This document shows positions 34,436 to 46,551 of a stretch of 64,000 nt of DNA, piece after piece (within the stretch, counting starts at the first letter, position 1; each line of letters begins with the position of its first letter). Below the pieces are notes generated by a model, which saw only the letters and a program-made list of their open reading frames with translations, had not been told where the DNA came from and did not search any database. Source of the stretch: Combretum micranthum (lineage: Eukaryota; Streptophyta; Magnoliopsida; Myrtales; Combretaceae); contig JAMXBD010001398.1 of assembly GCA_024138025.1 (NCBI GenBank), positions 186,001 to 250,000 on the forward strand. The letters run 5' to 3'. A program made the position numbers and the translations under genes.

Positions 34436-37400
34436 GGAGGGGGGGGGTTCGGTTGGGGGATTGGTGGTGTGAGAATTTTTCAAAAATTAATTAAACTGGA
34501 CTTCTTGTTTTCAGCAATCGACAGAAACTTGTAAGTGAAGTTTTGGAAAGGCAAGGGATGTCATTTTTGGTAAATTAAATATGGATTTAAAGCTTATTAA
34601 GTCTAATTTTAAATAGTGTAAGTTATAAGTTCATTGAAATTTTCTAGAGAGAGTTATGGCTGTTTTATTACAGGTTGAAAAAAATTAATACCTGATGTTT
34701 AGAATTCTATTTTTATATATGCTTTTTTTATGGTCATTAGCTGATATTTAGGCCTATAAAAGAATTTGTAATCAGTTGTTACCATATAAATATTAGAGAA
34801 AATATATAAAAAAAACTTCTAAGTTATCCCTTTCTTCCTCTTCTACATTTATATTAAGATTTCATATTCGCAACCCATCATAACTCCAACAGGTACTGCA
34901 TCGCATTATGATTCTCATCTACGGATAGATCAAGCACCTGGCAATCTCGAATAAAAAGATACTCAAGGGAGGACAGGTATTGCATGCCAAGTGAGAGAGA
35001 GGTTAAATATGGACATGTTGAAATACGTAGCTCTTTAAGTGAAGAGAGACTTTGAAGCCAAGTCTTAGGCAAAGTCTTCATACAACCAGTCCTATGGATC
35101 CCTAGATCTTTCAATTTTGGTTGATGAGATGATTGCTTCAATAACTCTTCATTCACACCAGTAAGATCTAACGACTCAAGATCTTGAATTAACGGCAAAG
35201 ACTTTAGGTTTGGGCAATATCCAACAGACAGATGGAGAGACTACGAAATAAGGGCTGCCTGCTAGAGAATTGCTAGATGAGGGACTATTGTTGTAAGCAA
35301 TCGATTCAACTGCACTAAGTTCAAAAAGATCCAAACTCTTGAGACGAGGTAGTAAGCCAATTGGTGGGACGAATTGGCATTCTACACCCATTTAATCCAA
35401 AAGAGATGAGATTTGGGAGGCATTGTGTGATATCTTCCATCATCCATCGAGGAAATCTTGCTCCCCTATAGTCCTCTATTACAAAAGAATATAAACCGGT
35501 ATGCGGTTGGAGTTCTTTTAATATGGTTTCGTGACTTTCAATAAGCTCAGCTTCCTTATATCCACTTTTTTTATATAATTCCGTCATATATGAAAGCAGT
35601 CCATTGCTTTTGATTGGATATTTGCTTTCTTGGATTCTGCAGCTGCTTTTCAATGTGTCCATGTATCCACATAAGGAGTTTTCCTCTCAAGTTATTCAAG
35701 CCACTCAAGTCACTTAACCTTGCAGAATTATTCGGGCTGGTCTTCTCGTCTCCGACAATGAAACATGTTAGTGTGCGCAAAGAGGTCAATTGCCCATAGG
35801 GCAATTCTTTGAGACTCTTACAATTTTCAAGTTTCAACGTCACCAGCTTTTGCAACCTTTAACGGAACTAGGAAGTTTCTCCTTTTTTTTTTTTTTTTGT
35901 TATTGGAAAGATCAAGATGGGAAAGGTGCTTCAACTTGTAAAGGGAGTGTGGCACCACCTTCATGTCGAGGGCTAGAAATCCCATGCATCTAAAATTCGA
36001 CATGATTTTAAAGCAAGTAGATTCACTTAACTCATATAACTTCTCATACCGTTTATACGGATCCTCAATTGGCAACAATATCCGCACTTTGATATCTTCA
36101 CCTTGATGCTTTGGAAGTTCATGAGATAAGTCATAATTTGACCCATACGATATATGACGAGTGCTTGGTAAGACCTTTTTTATGTAACAACTCTACTCCT
36201 GCCACTAGGGAAGCTAAATCTTGCAAAAGATCATGCATTTTGCATCTTATTACGTTGTTGAACTCATAACTTTCTACATCTTGGAAAAGTTTCTCTTCCA
36301 AAGGTACATGAAATACTCATGTGCTACATCTTCAACATCAAGATCACTACGTGGAGGTGATTGGACAAATCGTTTGTGACATCCAACAACCCATTAATGT
36401 AGACTTTTGGATACAGTAGCCTTTGGAAACAATGAACAAACCGCAAAGCACTGCTTTAAATGATGGGAGATGATCATAACTTGACTTAAGAATAGCAGTA
36501 ATATCATTCTCCTTTTGCATGAAATCCTGTAGCTTGTTTTCCATGAAATATAGCCAATCAGTTTTACTTTCAAAAAATAACATACCTCCAATGACATGAA
36601 TAGCCAAAGGAATGCACCACACTTCGCAACTATTTCTTTCCCAATAAGAACTTTTTCCAACTTAGTTATTTCTTGCGTTCTCAGAAGCAACTGCCACGAA
36701 CATTTTAGAGATGCATTACTTGATAGGGATTGAAGAATATATGGGCTTGTTGAACCAACAGCCTTTGCAACTCGTTGACTACGTGCAGTAATGAGTATTT
36801 GCTTCCTAGAGCTCCTCCATCTAAATATCTCTTGAGCTTGAGCCAATCTTCTCGATTTTCATTCCATATATCATTAAGAACCAAAAGATACCTCTTCCCA
36901 TCAATTTCTTTTCGAAGAGTACTTTGCATTTGATCCATGTCAATACATTCTGCCTTTGTTTTCTTGGCATTGGTGATGATATTTGCTACATTGTCTTTAA
37001 ATCGAAAATTTCTGAGACATAAACCCACATTTTTTGTTGAAAATATTGTTGAATAGCTTCATCATTGTAGACATATGAGCAAGTGTTGCCTTCCCCAATC
37101 CACCAATCCCAACAATTGAAACTACGGATACATTCTCTTATGTATTGGGGTCCATCAGAAGCCGTGTTATTTCTCTCTTGTCATCATCCCTGCCAATCAT
37201 TTCTTCTTGACGTATAAACGAGTTTATTTGCTCTCGTCTTCCATGTCTAATGTCCTCTCCTATTTCAATAGGGCGTTCCACCAAATAAAGCGGCTTTTCA
37301 GCTTTGATGGCATCAATCTTCGTGATCACTTTCTTCAATTTATATGCAATCTTCAATCTAAAAAGAAGCTGGTTTAAGTTTGAAAAGAAAATGCAAACCT

Positions 37401-37698
37401 CCTTTACAAACTTATTTTGGCTCCTTACATCTCTCGGTCGAGCTTCTACAAAGATCTCATCAAGCAAGTCTTCAGCATCATAAAGAGCACCTTTCAGCCT
37501 CCCAAGCCAATTCTTGACTTGATGGCTCTTATAAGATTTTTCTTCTGCATCGAGCAACACGGCTTGTATGGTGGATACCGTGTCACTCAGTTTTTCAAGC
37601 TCATTTCCAACACCCCATAGTCGTGAAATTTCTTTAAAGGCTGGTAAAGAAAGAGCACGAACAGTATTTCCAGCAAGATTATAATCAATAGAGAGCAA

Positions 37699-38392
37699 AT
37701 TTAGAACTAAAGAGGCTAAAGAGGACGTTTAACTAAAGTTGCAAATGTGAAGATGATGATGATGCTTAATGGCTTAAATTAATGTCAAAAGCATGTACCA
37801 TGGAGATTCTTAACACATTTTAGTGGGTTTAGCAAAATATGTGGTCTTACTTCTATTTTGACAGATTCAAGATAAAAAATATATATAATTAAATGACACA
37901 ATCTATTAGGAACTTTAACAGAACAAATGCCATAAAAGTGCCTAAGCCTTAATTTTTTTGTAATTTAATGTTTATAATTTTTTATAAATCTAAAGTAACT
38001 GCTGTTGCTTGCTGATATGAGAGGAATATAGAATTGCTTGCTGATATACTATTGCATGCTTTATTTTATTCCATCTCTACTTCGTGCAAAATTTATTCAG
38101 ATTCCACGCCTTTCTTTTTTTTTTTCCTATTGTTTTCTTTTTTTCCTTTCTTTCTTTTGTATTTCAATTTCACTTAGATATATAGCTCTCTTCAAGTGAA
38201 TGCGAAGTTATACTTCGCGGAAAATGATAGCGAGAATTCAAGTATGTACATCTAGCTGACTGAAGTAAGTAAGGAGGGGTAAAAATAAAAAAAATGGAAC
38301 AACAGCATTAGAAACCCTGAAATTAATAGTACCGATAATATATGAGATAGGGTCGTCTTGGTGTCTTCATTCATGTCGAGTTCATGTCAATA
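37699..38392. other. CNL upstream flank, copy 2, with empty site for element E
   Basis: It matches 20759-21461 and continues without interruption into the flank homologous to 25179-25773. The uninterrupted TACAAAGAATACATG near 38390-38405 is the pre-insertion target of element E. Confidence 0.8.
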
Positions 38393-38992
38393 CAAAGAAT
38401 ACATGTGATTGATTAATAAGATAATCGAGTTTGTATCGTGTCATATTTTATGTTTTCTATCTTTGTAATTGTATGTAAATGGTATCATGTCGTGTTTCAT
38501 ATTTCCACTCTGAAATCTTAAGATGTCATGACTCATATTATCATATCGTATCAGTAATTATCAATGCCACTTTAAACGATTATGCGTATGAGGAAACGGG
38601 GGTTAGATTACTTTTAGGAGATTAGGTATCAAATATGCTTATGTCCAAAAAAAAAAAATGGTATAAAATATGCTGGACTAATATAATAAAAGTCATCACC
38701 AAAGATCTTCAATCGCTGATCCATTGCTATGTTCTTGGATTGCTCGCTTAATGCGTTTTATTTGTTACCTACTGCTGTGATAATGAGTTTATAAAATGGG
38801 ATTATTGGGTTGAGCCGTATGTACTATGTAGTATTTAAATAGTACTTGAAATAGGATAAGTCGACCGTAATTATCAAGCTTTTTGAAGAAATTACTCTAG
38901 ACTGCTGTTACAATGAAAGCGTGATATAAAATTAAATCACAAGTGATCTAAAATTAGGAAAACATTACTACAATAAGATAAAACGGACAAAT

Positions 38993-39745
38993 GTATAATT
39001 TAATTGGTAATACAGAAATTAAAACTTAAGAGGATCTTCATTCTGATCTTATTTAGTGGAAGCTTATAAGGAATAGAGTTTTATGCTGCTCTCGTAATTT
39101 TAATATGACAGTTAATTAGAAATTCCTATGGTCATAAACTTACACGGACACTTAGTGAATATAGTTTTAAATAATTTAATTAGCATTAGAAACTCCATTT
39201 AAAGAATGATATAGAATATAGATCACTAACTTGACATATAGTAATTATTACAAATCTAGCTCATTAACTAAAATATTGCTTTATAACAGCTAAGGCCACA
39301 TTATCGACAAATTAGAAAGATGATGATGTCTAAATAATAAGGAAATTAGCAGTTCTAAGATCACATCATTTAGATTGAATGTTAAAGAATTTGTAGATTC
39401 CAATCTTCTTAAGTAAATGTAGCCAAATAAATTTTATCGGAAGGCATGATTGAGTTCATCATTACAAGAATAATATTGGAAATTCGCATATGAATTTTAA
39501 TTGAAAATTTACAAGGATCTAAGTTCAAATTTATATCTACTAGTTAACTAATGTCAAATAATAAGAGGGTGAACCAGGTACTATCTGTGCCTACAGGGGT
39601 GTGGATCGGCTATATACATCTTCTTTACATGTAGTATATAATTATTTTTTGGAGATTGATTTCATTATATTTGGCTTTTATGATTTTTCTAACATTGTAT
39701 CCATAGACATCTTGTTAAAGATTTGGCAAAGAAAATCTAGTAAAA
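38993..39745. other. Intergenic, nothing recognised
   Basis: Unique AT-rich DNA to the right of the tandem segment. The only frame of note (39601-39843) has no coding features. No transposon ends could be defined. Confidence 0.5.
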
Positions 39746-39749
39746 TCAA

Positions 39750-41455
39750 AGGGATAATGGCACATGTACTTTCAATTTTTGTTAATTTAGTGTTTTATTT
39801 AAATTTTGATAAATTAATAATCATATTATCAAAATACATGTGATTCAAAATTTTAGATAAATAATATTTAATGAACATTTATATTGATGGGATTATGACA
39901 GACTAAGTATTTATACTTTCAATTTTGGTAATTTAGTGCTATGTCTTTAACTTTTGGTAGTGCCTTAAAGTAATACTTAGTGTCTTTGTTAAGTGATAAT
40001 TTGATAAATGTTTCCATTTTTATGATATCTAATTTTTTTATTGAAAATTTTTATCTGACACAAATATAAATGTTAGCTTTAAAAAAAATACCATATAATA
40101 AATTGTTAAAATATTTATTTTGGGCTATATATAAGTTTCTTTTTTATGTTTTTGGTAGAATTTAGAATTTAAAAGTAGAATATAATCTTTTTATTTATTA
40201 TTACTTAGTAATGTTTATAAGATATGTATAGTGCATATAGTCTTAATACGTTATACGGATGAAAACTTTTACATATGCCATGAGAAAGTAGATTCCAAGA
40301 ATTGCAAAACTACCTTATAAATCAGTATCTATAACTTATCTATATAATGTACAATAGGTTATTTACTCCCCTGATTATTGCTGTTGTTGTTGGTGTCGCT
40401 ATTGTTCTTGTTTATCAAGACAAAATAAAATAATGACAAATAATCTTATATCAATAACAGCAAAATTAGTAAATATAATAATTTCTTTTCACAATAAAAA
40501 TTTCACATAAATATGTTATTCACTGCAAAAATCATGTGTTGCTAAAAAATTTTTTTTTTATGTATCTTGTTCAAGTTGTCATTGTTATTTTTATATTATT
40601 TTATAGGGTTAATTACAAAAATATGAACCATGTTTTGAGTAATTTGTAAACACATGACTTATGTTATCCCTTTTGATAATTAGGTTACCCAAGTTTTATA
40701 AAAAAAAAGTGTCAATGTTATTAATTACTATTAGAGGGGATGTGTTAGTTTTATTGATCTAAAAAAATTAATGTAATAAAAAATAATAATAACTAAAATA
40801 TTAAAAATTATTTTTTGGAAATTAGAAAATTGAAAAAAAAAATATGTATAGTTAATTTTTATGACCAATAAGATATTGACACATGTCATTCTAAAATTAT
40901 TAAATAAAATTGACACTTTTAAATGAAACTCGGGTCACCTAGACATTAAAAAAGATAACACATGTTCTATTTCCAAATTGATCAAAACATAGATCATGTT
41001 TTTGTGATCAACCTTATTTTATATAATAATTAATTATAACATTTATTATAGGATAAGTCACTCATTCCATTTTAGAATTTTGGGGTTCTTGACAATCATG
41101 ACAAGAAAATTAAAATTACACTTATGCAACTACGTTCTTGTATAAACTATTCAATATTATTTTATTGCAAAAATTTATCATAATGCTTATTATATAGGGA
41201 TAGTTATTTATTCCATTTTAGAAATTTAAGGGACAAGATTAAAGTTTAAATAATAACTTTCGATATGATTTGTAATTTGTTTATCAGTAAAAGTTTAATT
41301 TTTTTTAAAGAATTTACACATCAACATATTATCACTTAAAGGAGACATTTAACTAGGGATGCTTTAGAAGTACAAGCACTAATTTACTAAAATCTAAAAA
41401 TGAGGCACTAAATTGCCAAGAAAGTATATGCACTTGACTTACCGTTATCTTCTCA
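39750..41455. mobile_element. MULE-like TIR element, copy b
   Basis: The left end (GATAATGGCACATGTACTTTC, near 39752) and the right end (GAAAGTATATGCACTTGACT near 41419-41440, then ACCGTTATC) are inverted repeats with AATTTAGTG-type words inside. The interior 40345-41350 is the reverse complement of 2600-3260 in copy a. No transposase frame. It contains a younger Mutator-type MITE at 40606-41013. Exact termini are approximate. Confidence 0.5.
40606..41013. mobile_element. Mutator-type MITE, 408 bp, nested
   Basis: Long TIRs: GGGTTAATTACAAAAATATG on the left, and TTTTTGTGATCAACC as the complement on the right, with similarity extending about 60 bp inward. A perfect 10-bp TSD TTATTTTATA (40596-40605 and 41014-41023) fits the 9-11 bp range of Mutator-like elements. 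The related sequence near 3010-3030 lacks the insert and serves as a paralogous empty site. Confidence 0.85.
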
Positions 41456-41750
41456 TCAAAATAAATGTCTACAAAATATTACTTAATTGAAACACTAAAT
41501 CACAAGTATTTGAAAGTAAGAGAAACGTTAGTCTAGATCTCCTAAAAAATAATTACTAAAATAGGATTTGTGGCAAATTAATTAGCAAAATAAATCATCA
41601 AACTCTCATCTCCGAGATACATGTTAGGTAAAAAAAGTTTTTAGTAATTCACATTTAGGAACTCCAAGTCCTAATGTGCATTCGCATTTAGGAATTGCAA
41701 GGCCTATGTCTTCTCTTTTATAGGCTATCGAGTTTTAATAATTTGTAACA

Positions 41751-42469
41751 TATAATCCTATTCCTAACTCGGTTATGATAGGCAAGTGCACCTATCGTTT
41801 TATAGCTTAAGACTGAGTATAGGGTTGTCTCCACAAGGAACTTGCAAAAACTAGTACTAAATAATGTCCCTATTATCTAGCAAATCAATTTAGTGGGTAA
41901 TTAAGTATTAAGACTAAATTTACTAACTAAATCATACTAATCCACAAATGAATTACAACCAACACAATGACTACAAAACAATTCACAATATCACAATTAC
42001 AAGGAAACTTGCTTCACCACATTGCATGAGTTATTAGTAGATTTTATCTTAATAATCATTATTTGCAAGAAATTATCAATATAATATACAGAATAATAAA
42101 TTATAAAGAGGGATAACAGAATCATTTGAGATTAAACAAGAGGGTTTTAAAGTCAAATCCTAAGTTAAGATTGATTGTTTTGTTGTTTGGAAAAGAGTTG
42201 TTGAGATGGAAATTCTGCAGGTGACATATGAGTTCAACGCTGCCATTCTGGGAAGCTACGCCACCGGTGTAGGGTCGATGTTGAAAGTGATCAGAATGTA
42301 AAACATTAACACTGCCATGTATGCCGTCAACGTTGCCTGATGATTTACCAGCATTGGATAAGAATGTTGCCAGTGTAAAACCATTGTTGAGAATCGTCAG
42401 TAGCTAAATCCTTAACGCTGCCTTGAATGCCACCAGCGTTAGATTTGTAGTACTAGTGTATGTTTGTTT
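41751..42469. repeat. LTR-like fragment with CAAGTGCACC block and GCC words
   Basis: The block at 41780-41850 (GGCAAGTGCACCTATCG, then ACTGAGTATAGGGTTGTCTC) recurs in reverse complement near 63180-63250 and resembles the blocks at 59330 and 61410. Farther right, 42230-42450 carries repeated AACGCTGCC and GCCACC(A/G)GCGT words like those in element A. It directly abuts element B. It is probably the left part of an LTR interrupted by B, with the right part being element D. Confidence 0.4.
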
Positions 42470-42474
42470 GGATC

Positions 42475-45400
42475 TGTCACGCCCCAATAGTACCCTAGTA
42501 GTAATATATATATTATGATATAGCCTGATAATCCAGACGATATCAAATACACATATTCATACTAGAACTACTTTGGAAAGTGACGTATATTTAACAAAAC
42601 AGGATCTTTTTGGTTGCGTGATAAGAAACGATGAAAGTAAATAAAATCATAATACCATAACTAAGTACTACAGTCTGAATAATAACTATTACAAACCATA
42701 AAACTATCTAAATTCTCAGATAATAAAATTGATGCACTAAGCTCCTAGAAGCCACCAACCAAGGCTTAAGTGTCATCCTGTAAGGACTGTAGGAGTGTGA
42801 GCATAACCACGGCTCAGTGAATAACCAGACTTATCACAACAATCAAGTTATTATCAATCGTATGTAATGCATCAATCAAACACATGAACAATTACAAGCT
42901 TGGACAAACCGGAATCCAAACAGGATGGAGATTTACGCCCTCTCATCTGGGTTGAAGGAACCAATACCTGAATCACCTACCCAGGAGAAACTAAGTACAC
43001 AGGAATCCATAATCCTCATAATTATTATCTCTTTATGTTAATGATGTTTTAAACACTCAATTCCTGTCTTGTACCTTAGAAACTCCACTAAGTATTAGCC
43101 ATTTCACAGCGATACCATGGGCGGCGTCCCTCGTTACTAGTTAGTTCCCATGGAACCGACAGAACAAGGTAAACTTGCGTAGAACTAATAGCCCATTGCA
43201 TAGAAAAACCAAGTATTACCAAGAACCGAAATTCTAACACGTAATAGGTATTCGTAAAAACATAATGCAATTTATGCAAATCGTGCAATGCATGTCCGTT
43301 TCATTTATAGTACCGACAGTTGTTAATCAAGTTTAAGGCGATCATACAATTTACAGACAATTATCAACATATTTCATACAACATTTATCATGCAACAGGA
43401 TTATCGCTTATGTTATGATAATTTGCCATTCAATCACACACCACGCATCACGCTGTATCCCAATCCCGCATGCATATCCATTGAATATATATTATTCCAA
43501 TTGCAACTATACTACAAGCACAAACAATGTAACAAGTCTAAGTTACTCACTTGCTCATATTGATCAGTCGTAGTAATCGACCGGAAAATCCTCGACGGAG
43601 TCGAAATTACCTATTAAGATGAAGTATTTGTCAATAATATTTATAAATAGAAAATTAAATTCCTATGAGTATCTAAGTGTCCTATGTCGGTATTTGGTAT
43701 TATTCCTATGGTTTATATTGATTTCTTAAAGTGTTGATCCTTATAGGAAAAGAATTTCTATTGTTTGATTCTTTTAAGTTTCTTTGGTTGAGGATTATTT
43801 TAAAGAATTCATTTAAACTTTCATTTATATCTTAAGTTCTATCATAACCTATAGGAGTCTTGGTATGTATAATTTCTATAAATTGTTCATAACACCTTTC
43901 TTGTACTAAAGGACTTCTAATCATGCTTGTAAAGTTTGTTTTATCAAGCTTTATGTTCATATAAGGTCTTAGAAGCTTCAAACATGCATTTAGACTAGAT
44001 TAGATGAAGTTTGAGTCTTGTTTTGTTCACTTCATCCTCAAATCCGAATTTACTATTACCACAATTATAAGACTTCTAAGTTGTTGTTTTTCTCTTCCAA
44101 CAATACCTAAGCATTCTCAACACATCACTCATCTCTCCATTTGAATTCCTCAATAGATTAGCAACTTCTATCAACCGTAAAACTTTCTTCCAATGCTCAA
44201 TAATCCAGCCTAAAGTCTATACATAGATTTAACAAGGATAGGTTTAGTTTGGAGCTTACCTTGGATTGGAATGGAAAGAGGTTGTTCAACTTCCTCTTAA
44301 AGCAAAAATTAAACCTAGATCAAAGATTAGAGGATGAGTTTCTAACTAAGCAACATTAACGATAATACAAGTTCACTAATGTAATCAAATTTCCTCACCT
44401 TGATAAGCTAATTCCCTCCTCTTGATCTCTAGGATAACTTAGGATTTTTATTCGGTTTTGGTTGTTATTGATGAGCTTAGTGTGTGTATATAAGGTATGG
44501 AAGTAGGCTAGGGTTTATGGTTGTTCCACAATGTTTCTAAGCTTCTATGTTGAAGGTGGAAATGGAAAAAGGAAATGAAAAAGTGCTGGACGCACTTGGG
44601 TTTGCAGCTGGAATTTTAGAGTGTTTTTGTGGGGTTTATGAGCTCAAAGTGTGTCTAACTTAGGCTTATATACTTATACTAGGATTAGACTAAGTTTTAG
44701 AGGCTTTGGAATTGGTTTTGGACTTGAAAAATGTCCACAAATGCAGCTGGGATTTTCTACACGAATTGCAAAGTTGGATGCCAAATTTGACTTGGTTTTG
44801 ACAGATTTTTGGTGGCTGTCTTTGAGGGCTTTAATTATCTTTGTTTGGTAGCTAATTAATGCTATTTATGTGTGTAAAAATAAGGGTTCAAATTGGATAA
44901 AAATCGGGTCAAATTCAGTTGAAGTTTGAAGTGTGAAAACTGAAATTTCTGGAACAGAAATTTCTGGAACAATTTCACCTTGATTTTTGGACGAATTTTG
45001 GATCCGATTTTCTTATTAATTTTTGGTGTATGAAGTGTCCGTTTGAAGGCTCCTTATTGGTGTTTAATTGGTCTAGATAGCATCTCATTTAATCCTAAGA
45101 ATATTGCAAAAATCGGAGTTGAATCTAGAGGTGTGTGTTGCTGTCATTGTTGAATTTTTCTCCTCTGTTGCAGCTGGTTATATCCGATTTTTGAAAAAAT
45201 ATTTGGGATGGTTATGGTTATTTATCCAAGCTGAATTTCTCCTCATTTATTTTTGTTTATATGTGGAGTGTTTTGGTTGGCTTTTGGGTCAATTTTGTTT
45301 GAATTTAGAGGCTCAATTATCGGATCAAACTTGGTCAGCAAAAATCGGGTCTCTGCAGCAGGGGATGTTCTTGCTGCTGTATCACGATTTTCTAACTAAA

Positions 45401-46546
45401 TTTGGAGCTGTAATCCTCTTCCAATTGGGTTGTAATTCTTGCACATTAATTTTGGGTTATAGGTGTAGCTTTTGGGTTGGTTGGATGTCCTTTTCGGGTT
45501 GAAAATCGTTGTATAAATCGGATCAAAGTTAGGCCAAAAGTCAGCTGGTTGCAGTGGAGTCTCTTGTTGTTGCTGCTGCTCTGTTTTTATCTAAGTGCTA
45601 TGTCCCCAACTGCTTGTTGTGCGTGTGTGGAAGCTGATGCTCAGTAGCTGCTGCAGTGTGCTGGAATGGGCTGTGTGTTCGCTGGAGCCGTTGCTTGCGC
45701 GTTGAAGCTGCTGCTGCTTCTTGTGCGTGTAGATGTGGCTGAAGCTGCTGTGTGCAGGGAAGTGGGAACTGCTGCTGGCGCGTGGATTTCCAAATGCTCG
45801 GTGGGGCTTGACTTCTTGCGTGCGCGGAAGGGATATCTCCCTCTGCTGTTCACGTTCTTCCTGCGGCATTTGAAATCCGATTCTTCTTCTCTCTTTTTTT
45901 ATATAAATATATTTATATTTAATAGTTATTAACAAATATATTTTTATTAAGAAAATAAATTATTCGCGTATACCTATACTTGTTAATTTTACGTTTTATC
46001 GAAATAATATTATCTGAATTACTACAATACTTTAAATTATTTGTATTTTCGAATTTTTAGTTAAAACTTCACACAGTTAATTATTTTTTAGTATTTCTAA
46101 CTTACGTAATTAAATTTTCAAACTCGATGAATTAAATTAGGAACCAAGTCCTAATAAAGTTAGAATTTCTTAACCATTGTAACAACGGGTTCGAAATTTT
46201 CTTTTTAGTTCTAAGTTGATAATTATTGTTCAGTATTAGTGTCTATTTGTATTTGTAATCTATTGTTTTATACCGATAAGTTCTATAAATAGACTGTATC
46301 TTATCGGTTTCGAAATTTTAAAAATTATTTCTAGTTATATCTTGAATTATCGGTTCAAGATACGAAATCTCGTTTTTGGTATCTATTAAGGTTGAGAAAT
46401 TTTTTATTCGGGTTTTTCAACTAGGAATGAGTTTATCACAACTCATTAGTCTATTCTAGGATTTCTATCGGTTTCTAAATTCACTATCTAATTTTCGTTT
46501 TCTATTCTACTACTATATACTACTGTGAAAATTTCTGGGGTTTACA
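42475..46546 (-). mobile_element. Element B: large solo-LTR-like element, 4072 bp
   Basis: It starts TGTCACGCCCC and ends CTGGGGTTTACA, with perfect TSD GGATC at 42470-42474 and 46547-46551. On the minus strand its order parallels the other family members, and it is closest to element G. The complement of CACTGAGCCGTGGTTATGC lies near 42800-42820, and a GATTACTACGACTG block near 43565-43590 matches G at 54870. The 45.6-45.9 kb part is unusually GC-rich (GCAGC/GCTGC words) and gives spurious Ser/Gln-rich frames. No gag or pol is present. Confidence 0.8.
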
Positions 46547-46551
46547 GGATC

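Larger units (their letters stand above)
30423..34891 (+). mobile_element. Ty1/copia retrotransposon in LRR exon, copy 2
   Basis: TSD GGTAC at 30418-30422 and 34892-34896, identical in site and sequence to copy 1. The 5' LTR is 30423-30845 and the 3' LTR 34468-34891. The PBS TGGTATCAGAGCC lies at 30849-30861. The interior is the same dead gag-pol with extra private indels. Unlike copy 1, the 3' LTR start (TGTGAGAATTTTTC) and part of the polypurine tract are preserved. Confidence 0.95.
30053..37698 (-). pseudogene. CC-NBS-LRR (CNL) resistance gene relic, copy 2, split by copia
   Basis: Same architecture as copy 1, read leftward from ATG 37698. The coiled-coil domain is intact for 186 codons to the shared nonsense TAA (TTA at 37138-37140), including the VKNWLGRLKGALYDAEDLLD region that is frameshifted in copy 1. 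The P-loop again reads GKATLA. The NB-ARC is broken by 1-nt deletions near 37075, 36990, 36800, 36710, 36618, 36460 and 36290. The LRR region has further deletions and the 16-nt T-run at 35883-35898. A 2-nt deletion near 30122 creates an early stop at the 3' end. Copia lies at 30423-34891, at the same site as in copy 1. The stop, P-loop change and copia are shared; most frameshifts are private. Confidence 0.9.
25774..38992. repeat. Tandem segment, copy 2 (13,219 bp)
   Basis: Collinear with 8797-25773 minus element E. Sequence identity is very high, but many 1-2 nt indels separate the copies. They are concentrated in patches (for example 27780-28560 and 32400-36850), while other patches such as 28600-29900 and 36850-38390 are almost identical. 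Substitutions also occur, for example ACAAGC versus ACAATC at 16859 and 33828. The unique right flank resumes at 38993. Confidence 0.9.

Noticed and set aside
45104..45502. 132-codon plus-strand frame
   Set aside because: Antisense to element B, low-complexity Leu/Phe/Trp-rich, and ends inside repeat sequence.
45591..45935. Ser/Gln-rich 114-codon frame and overlapping frames on both strands
   Set aside because: All three overlapping frames are open because of GCAGC/GCTGC words in the leader-like part of element B; no family match or start context.
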